Source: Streptomyces antimycoticus
Lineage (GTDB): Bacteria > Actinomycetota > Actinomycetes > Streptomycetales > Streptomycetaceae
DNA: 64,000 nucleotides
Reading direction: 5' to 3'
Assembly: GCF_005405925.1 (NCBI RefSeq)
Contig: NZ_BJHV01000001.1
Coordinates: 7,750,001 to 7,814,000 of the forward strand
The position numbers and the translations under genes were made by a program. This document shows positions 60,200-64,000 of the stretch, piece by piece. The stretch's first letter is position 1, and each line of letters begins with the position of its first letter. Under the pieces are notes generated by a model. It was given only the letters and a program-made list of their open reading frames with translations. It was not told where the DNA came from and ran no database searches.

Positions 60200-62214
60200 A
60201 CGAGAACCTCCAGAGGGGGAAGCGTGTTCGCGGCGCGGATCTCATCGACGATACGGCCGATGATCTCCGTGATACCGAAGTCCTTGGGGGTGAAAACGGC
60301 GGCGACACCCGCGGCGCGCAGCACGGCCGCGTCCGTGGCCGGGATGATCCCGCCCACGATGACGGGGATCTCCGGGGCGCCCGCGTCGCGCAGCCGCTCC
60401 AGGACGTCCGGCACCAGCTCGGCATGCGAACCGGACAGGATGGACAGCCCGACGCAGTGCACATCCTCGGCCACGGCCGCCGAGACGATCTGCTCGGGGG
60501 TGAGCCGGATCCCCTGGTAGACCACCTCGAAACCGGCGTCCCTGGCCCGTACGGCGATCTGCTCGGCGCCGTTGCTGTGCCCGTCCAGACCGGGCTTGCC
60601 GACCAGCAGCCGCAGCCTGCCGCCGCCGAGCTCGGCCGCCGTCTTCTCGACCTTCTCGCGGACGGTGGACAGCAGGGAGCCCGCCTCCGTGGCGACCGCC
60701 AGGGGCGCGCCGCCGACTCCGGTGGGGGCGCGGTACTCGCCGAAGACATCGCGCAGCGCCCAGGACCACTCGCCGGTGGTCACGCCCGCGCGGGCGCAGC
60801 GCAGGGTCGCCGGCATCAGGTTCTCGGTCCCCGCGGCGGCCTTACGGAGGGCGGTGAGGGCCTCCTGGGCGGGGCCCTCGTCGCGCTGCTCGCGCCAGGC
60901 GTGCAGGGCCGAGACGACCCGCGCCTCGTTCTCCGGGTCCACCGTCATGATCGCGGTGTCGAGATCGGCGGTGAGCGGATTGGGCTCGGTGGACTCGTAG
61001 CAGTTGACGCCGATGATCTTCTCTTCGCCCGCCTCGATCCGCGCCCGGCGCTCGGAGTGGGAGGCCACCAGCTGCGCCTTGAGATAGCCGGATTCGACGG
61101 CGGCCATCGCCCCGCCCATCTTCTCGATCCGCTCGATCTCGGCCTCGGTCTCCTCGACCAGCGCGGCGACCTTGGACTCGATCACATGGGAGCCCTCGAA
61201 GATGTCGTCGTACTCCAGCAGATCGCTCTCCAGGGCGAGGACCTGCTGGATGCGCAGCGACCACTGCTGGTCCCAGGGGCGCGGCAGGCCCAGCGCCTCG
61301 TTCCAGGCCGGGAGCTGGACGGCGCGGGCGCGGGCGTCCTTGGAGAGGGTGACGGCCAGCATCTCCAGGACGATGCGCTGGACGTTGTTCTCCGGCTGGG
61401 CCTCGGTCAGGCCGAGCGAGTTCACCTGGACGCCGTAGCGGAACCGGCGGTGCTTGGGGTTCTCGATGCCGTACCGCTCACGGGTGATCCGGTCCCAGAT
61501 GCGGCCGAAGGCGCGCATCTTGCACATCTCCTCGATGAAGCGGACGCCCGCGTTCACGAAGAAGGAGATCCGGGCCACCACGTCGCCCTTACGGTCCTCG
61601 GGAACCTGGCCGGAGGCGAACACCGCGTCCAGGACGGCGATCGCCGTGGACATCGCGAAGGCGATCTCCTGTACCGGAGTGGCCCCGGCCTCCTGCAGGT
61701 GGTAGCTGCAGATGTTGATCGGGTTCCACTTGGGGATGTGGTTCACCGTGTACGCGATCATGTCGGTGGTCAGCCGCAGGCTCGGGCCCGGCGGGAAGAC
61801 ATGCGTACCGCGCGAGAGGTACTCCTTGACGATGTCGTTCTGCGTCGTCCCCTGGAGCTTGCCGATGTCCGCGCCGTGCTCCTCCGCCACGACCTGATAC
61901 AGCGCCAGCAGCCACATCGCGGTCGCGTTGATGGTCATGGAGGTGTTCATCCGCTCCAGGGGGATCTCCTGGAACAGCCGCCGCATGTCGCCCAGATGGG
62001 AGACTGGGACCCCGACCCGGCCCACCTCGCCGCGGGCGAGGATGTGGTCGGGGTCGTAGCCGGTCTGGGTGGGCAGGTCGAAGGCGACCGAGAGCCCGGT
62101 CTGGCCCTTGGCCAGGTTGCGCCGGTACAGCTCGTTGGACGCCTCGGCGGTGGAGTGCCCGGCGTAGGTGCGCATCAGCCAGGGCCGGTCCTTGGGGCGG
62201 GGTGTGCCACTCAT
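60196..62214 (-). CDS. meaA: Ethylmalonyl-CoA mutase (MeaA/Ecm), B12-dependent
   Basis: 672 residues. Catalytic TIM barrel (KGQTGLSVAFDLPTQTGYDPDH, NTSMTINATAMWLLALY, FPPGPSLRLTTDMIAYT) followed by the cobalamin domain with LDGHSNGAEQIA (DxHxxG), LSILSGSH and GGIIPATD. It converts ethylmalonyl-CoA to methylsuccinyl-CoA. ATG 62214 shares one base with the ccr stop (TGATG); the open frame upstream to 62562 is a shadow of ccr. Confidence 0.93.
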   Translation of the reverse strand: MSGTPRPKDRPWLMRTYAGHSTAEASNELYRRNLAKGQTGLSVAFDLPTQTGYDPDHILARGEVGRVGVPVSHLGDMRRLFQEIPLERMNTSMTINATAMWLLALYQVVAEEHGADIGKLQGTTQNDIVKEYLSRGTHVFPPGPSLRLTTDMIAYTVNHIPKWNPINICSYHLQEAGATPVQEIAFAMSTAIAVLDAVFASGQVPEDRKGDVVARISFFVNAGVRFIEEMCKMRAFGRIWDRITRERYGIENPKHRRFRYGVQVNSLGLTEAQPENNVQRIVLEMLAVTLSKDARARAVQLPAWNEALGLPRPWDQQWSLRIQQVLALESDLLEYDDIFEGSHVIESKVAALVEETEAEIERIEKMGGAMAAVESGYLKAQLVASHSERRARIEAGEEKIIGVNCYESTEPNPLTADLDTAIMTVDPENEARVVSALHAWREQRDEGPAQEALTALRKAAAGTENLMPATLRCARAGVTTGEWSWALRDVFGEYRAPTGVGGAPLAVATEAGSLLSTVREKVEKTAAELGGGRLRLLVGKPGLDGHSNGAEQIAVRARDAGFEVVYQGIRLTPEQIVSAAVAEDVHCVGLSILSGSHAELVPDVLERLRDAGAPEIPVIVGGIIPATDAAVLRAAGVAAVFTPKDFGITEIIGRIVDEIRAANTLPPLEVLV

Positions 62215-63623
62215 CAGATGTCCCGGCTGTGCTTGGTGGTCCGCTCCGACGAGTCGTCGCGGCTGTGCTTGGTGGTCCGCTCCGACGAGTCGTCGCGGAA
62301 CAGGTTGATGCCGTCGATGTGCTGCTCGCGCATCGCCTGGTCGCGCACGCCCATGCCCTCCTCGGGGGCCAGGCACAGCACGCCGACCTTGCCCTGGTGG
62401 AGGTTGCGGTGGACGTCGTACGCGGCCTGTCCGGTGTCCTCCAGCCGGTAGGTCTTGGACAGCGTCGGGTGGATCTTGCCCTTGGCGATCAGGCGGTTGG
62501 CCTCCCACGCCTCGCGGTAGTTGGCGAAGTGCGAGCCGATGATCCGCTTCAGCTGCATCCACAGGTAGCGGTTGTCGTACTCGTGGGTGTAGCCGGAGGT
62601 CGAGGCGCAGGTGACGATCGTGCCGCCCTTACGGGTGACATAGACGGACGCGCCGAAGGTCTCCCGGCCCGGGTGCTCGAAGACGATGTCCACGTCCTCG
62701 CCGCCGGTCAGCTCGCGGATCTTCTTGCCGAACCGCTTCCACTCGCGCGGGTCCTGGGTGCCGTCGTCCTTCCAGAACGCGTAATCCTCGGCGGTGCGGT
62801 CGATGATCGCCTCGGCGCCCATCCGCCGGCAGATCTCGGCCTTCTGCGGCGAGGAGACCACGCAGATCGGGTTGGCGCCGCCGGCCAGCGCGAACTGGGT
62901 GGCGTAGGAGCCGAGCCCACCGCTCGCGCCCCAGATCAGGACGTTGTCGCCCTGCTTCATCCCGGCGCCGTTACGGGAGACGAGCTGCCGGTAGGCGGTG
63001 GAGTTGACCAGGCCCGGGGCGGCCGCCTCCTCCCAGCTCAGATGCTTGGGCTTGGGCATCAGCTGGTTGGACTTGACCAGGGCGATCTCGGCGAGCCCGC
63101 CGAAGTTGGTCTCGAAGCCCCAGATGCGCTGTTCGGGGTCGAGCATGGTGTCGTTGTGGCCGTCGGAGCTCTCCAGCTCGACCGACAGACAGTGCGCGAC
63201 CACCTCGGCGCCCGGCTGCCAGGCGTTCACACCGGGGCCGGTGCGCAGCACGACGCCCGCGAGGTCGGAGCCGATGATGTGGTACGGCAGGTCGTGCCGC
63301 TTGGCCAGGGGGGAGAGCTTGCCGTACCGCTCCAGGAAACCGAAGGTCGGCAGCGGCTCGAAGATCGAGGTCCACACGGAGTTGTAGTTGACCGAGCTGG
63401 CCATCACGGCGACGAGTGCCTCTCCGGGGCCGAGCTCCGGCACCGGCACCTCGTCCACGTGCAACGACTTGCGGGGGTCCTTCTCCCGGGTGGTGAGGCC
63501 CGCGAACATCTCGGCCTCGTCCTTGCGCACGGTCACCGCGCGGTACGACTCGGGGATGCGCAGTGCCGCGAAGTCCTCGGGTGCTGTGTCCGACGCCAGG
63601 ATCGCGTCAAGTATCTCGTTCAT
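62214..63623 (-). CDS. ccr: Crotonyl-CoA carboxylase/reductase
   Basis: 469 residues. MDR-family enzyme that reductively carboxylates crotonyl-CoA to ethylmalonyl-CoA with NADPH and CO2; also a source of polyketide extender units. Visible: VMASSVNYNSVWTSIFEP, YHIIGSDLAGVV, GASGGLGSYATQFALAGGANP (NADPH binding), EHPGRETFGASVYV, and IGSHFANYREAWEANRLI. GGAGG is 5 nt before ATG 63623. First gene of the operon. The last 27 residues hold a perfect 12-residue duplication (RDDSSERTTKHS twice), beyond the normal C-terminus. Confidence 0.95.
   Translation of the reverse strand: MNEILDAILASDTAPEDFAALRIPESYRAVTVRKDEAEMFAGLTTREKDPRKSLHVDEVPVPELGPGEALVAVMASSVNYNSVWTSIFEPLPTFGFLERYGKLSPLAKRHDLPYHIIGSDLAGVVLRTGPGVNAWQPGAEVVAHCLSVELESSDGHNDTMLDPEQRIWGFETNFGGLAEIALVKSNQLMPKPKHLSWEEAAAPGLVNSTAYRQLVSRNGAGMKQGDNVLIWGASGGLGSYATQFALAGGANPICVVSSPQKAEICRRMGAEAIIDRTAEDYAFWKDDGTQDPREWKRFGKKIRELTGGEDVDIVFEHPGRETFGASVYVTRKGGTIVTCASTSGYTHEYDNRYLWMQLKRIIGSHFANYREAWEANRLIAKGKIHPTLSKTYRLEDTGQAAYDVHRNLHQGKVGVLCLAPEEGMGVRDQAMREQHIDGINLFRDDSSERTTKHSRDDSSERTTKHSRDI
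62224..62295 (-). repeat. Perfect 36-bp tandem duplication at ccr 3' end
   Basis: 62224-62259 and 62260-62295 are identical. The length is a multiple of three, so the frame is kept and 12 residues are duplicated in the Ccr tail. Confidence 0.95.
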
Positions 63624-63845
63624 CGGTGCCTCCGGCGAGGCGTCCAGGGGGACGCCTGAGGGAACGCTGGGCTCGTGACGGGTGATGCTGATGCGGTGCC
63701 GTCGGTTCGGCGGAGGTGGTGCTCGATGCGGCGCGGGTGGCGCCGGTTGCCTGGTGACGCAGGCGTTGTCCGGGCGCACAAAGCGGTTTGCGGGGACAGC
63801 CGACGCACGAAGGTTGGCAGTGCGCCGGCCGCCCGGACTCCACTC

Positions 63846-63874
63846 ACCGTATGGCACGCTGTGCCACCTCGCAA
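63846..63874 (-). promoter_or_regulatory. Candidate ccr promoter with operator in spacer
   Basis: Minus strand: TTGCGA (63874-63869), 17 bp, TACGGT (63851-63846), a good match to the vegetative -35/-10 pattern. The spacer consists of the perfect palindrome TGGCACAGCGTGCCA (63852-63866), so a repressor bound there would block polymerase. Distance to the ccr start is 222 bp. A further GTGCCA lies at 63883-63888. Confidence 0.5.
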
Positions 63875-63928
63875 GACACTGCGTGCCAACAAATTCCCTC
63901 AGTTGTCATCTCGGCTGCACACATGAGC

Positions 63929-63963
63929 AGTGACGGCCGCCCCCGGATGGGGCGGCCGTCACT
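63929..63963. terminator. Perfect 15-bp stem hairpin at window end
   Basis: AGTGACGGCCGCCCC (63929-63943), loop CGGAT, then the exact complement (63949-63963). Typical U-less Streptomyces terminator. It probably ends a gene lying beyond the right edge or insulates ccr from it. Confidence 0.8.
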
Positions 63964-64000
63964 GTGGGTCTGCGGTGAGGTGCGTCTCGTCAGTCGTTCT

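Larger units (their letters stand above)
63624..64000. other. Upstream region of ccr operon
   Basis: 377 bp without a supported gene. Contains the candidate ccr promoter/operator and a strong hairpin at the right end. A long untranslated leader (about 210 bp) for ccr is implied if the promoter is right. Confidence 0.6.

Overview
The window is chromosomal DNA of a high-GC actinomycete, almost certainly a Streptomyces. Evidence: strong third-position G/C bias in every convincing frame, GTG/TTG starts, ATGA-type overlaps, an F420-dependent enzyme, an ethylmalonyl-CoA pathway operon, a fused PcaL, SAV_2336-type proteins, rare TTA codons, and short GC-rich hairpin repeats between genes. No rRNA, tRNA, CRISPR array or prophage was seen. 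About 52 genes are supported.

Layout. 0-3.2 kb: end of a sugar ABC transporter (RbsC-type permease, single-domain ATPase), a ROK kinase and a small membrane protein. 3.3-9.2 kb: PcaL, an MBL-fold hydrolase, exonuclease III, a 29-bp minisatellite, a secreted SGNH esterase and a small conserved protein. 9.3-12.5 kb: a glutamate-type amino-acid ABC operon whose binding-protein gene is frameshifted. 12.6-25.1 kb: secreted CocE-like hydrolase, TetR plus DrrAB-like exporter, gamma-glutamyltransferase, isochorismatase-fold hydrolase, MFS/MarR pair and a frameshifted Pro/Ala-rich protein. 25.8-32.1 kb: a reductive pyrimidine (or hydantoin) catabolic operon: nitrilase-fold amidase, class III aminotransferase, dihydropyrimidinase, F420-dependent LLM oxidoreductase, NCS1 transporter. 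32.2-38.7 kb: O-methyltransferase, MFS exporter, inositol-monophosphatase-like enzyme, phytoene-desaturase-like flavoprotein and a second-type HemC.

38.7-47.1 kb, minus strand, is the most unusual part: a compact four-gene operon encoding a Trypco1-type small protein, a trypsin-like protease joined to a VMAP-C-like region, a MoxR-type AAA+ ATPase and a very large protein (about 1,527 residues once two frameshifts are repaired). The large protein joins a SAV_2336/vWA-like module, two degenerate kinase folds, a zinc ribbon and a degenerate MinD/ParA-like P-loop domain. This fits the predicted NTP-dependent MoxR-vWA-VMAP conflict systems, in a fusion form I do not know to be described.

47.2-54.2 kb: Ada/AlkA and Ogt alkylation repair, a sirtuin, a scramblase-like hypothetical, an NmrA-like reductase divergent from a TetR regulator over a clear operator, a 191-bp MITE-like element, and an ADP-ribosylglycohydrolase. 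54.3-63.6 kb: glycerate kinase, then pssA and psd, then the ethylmalonyl-CoA operon (ccr, ethylmalonyl-CoA mutase, CoA-ester lyase, MaoC hydratase, acyl-CoA dehydrogenase).

Five breaks in three genes all look like single missing bases in G/C runs. That pattern is typical of sequencing or assembly error, so these genes may be intact in the organism.
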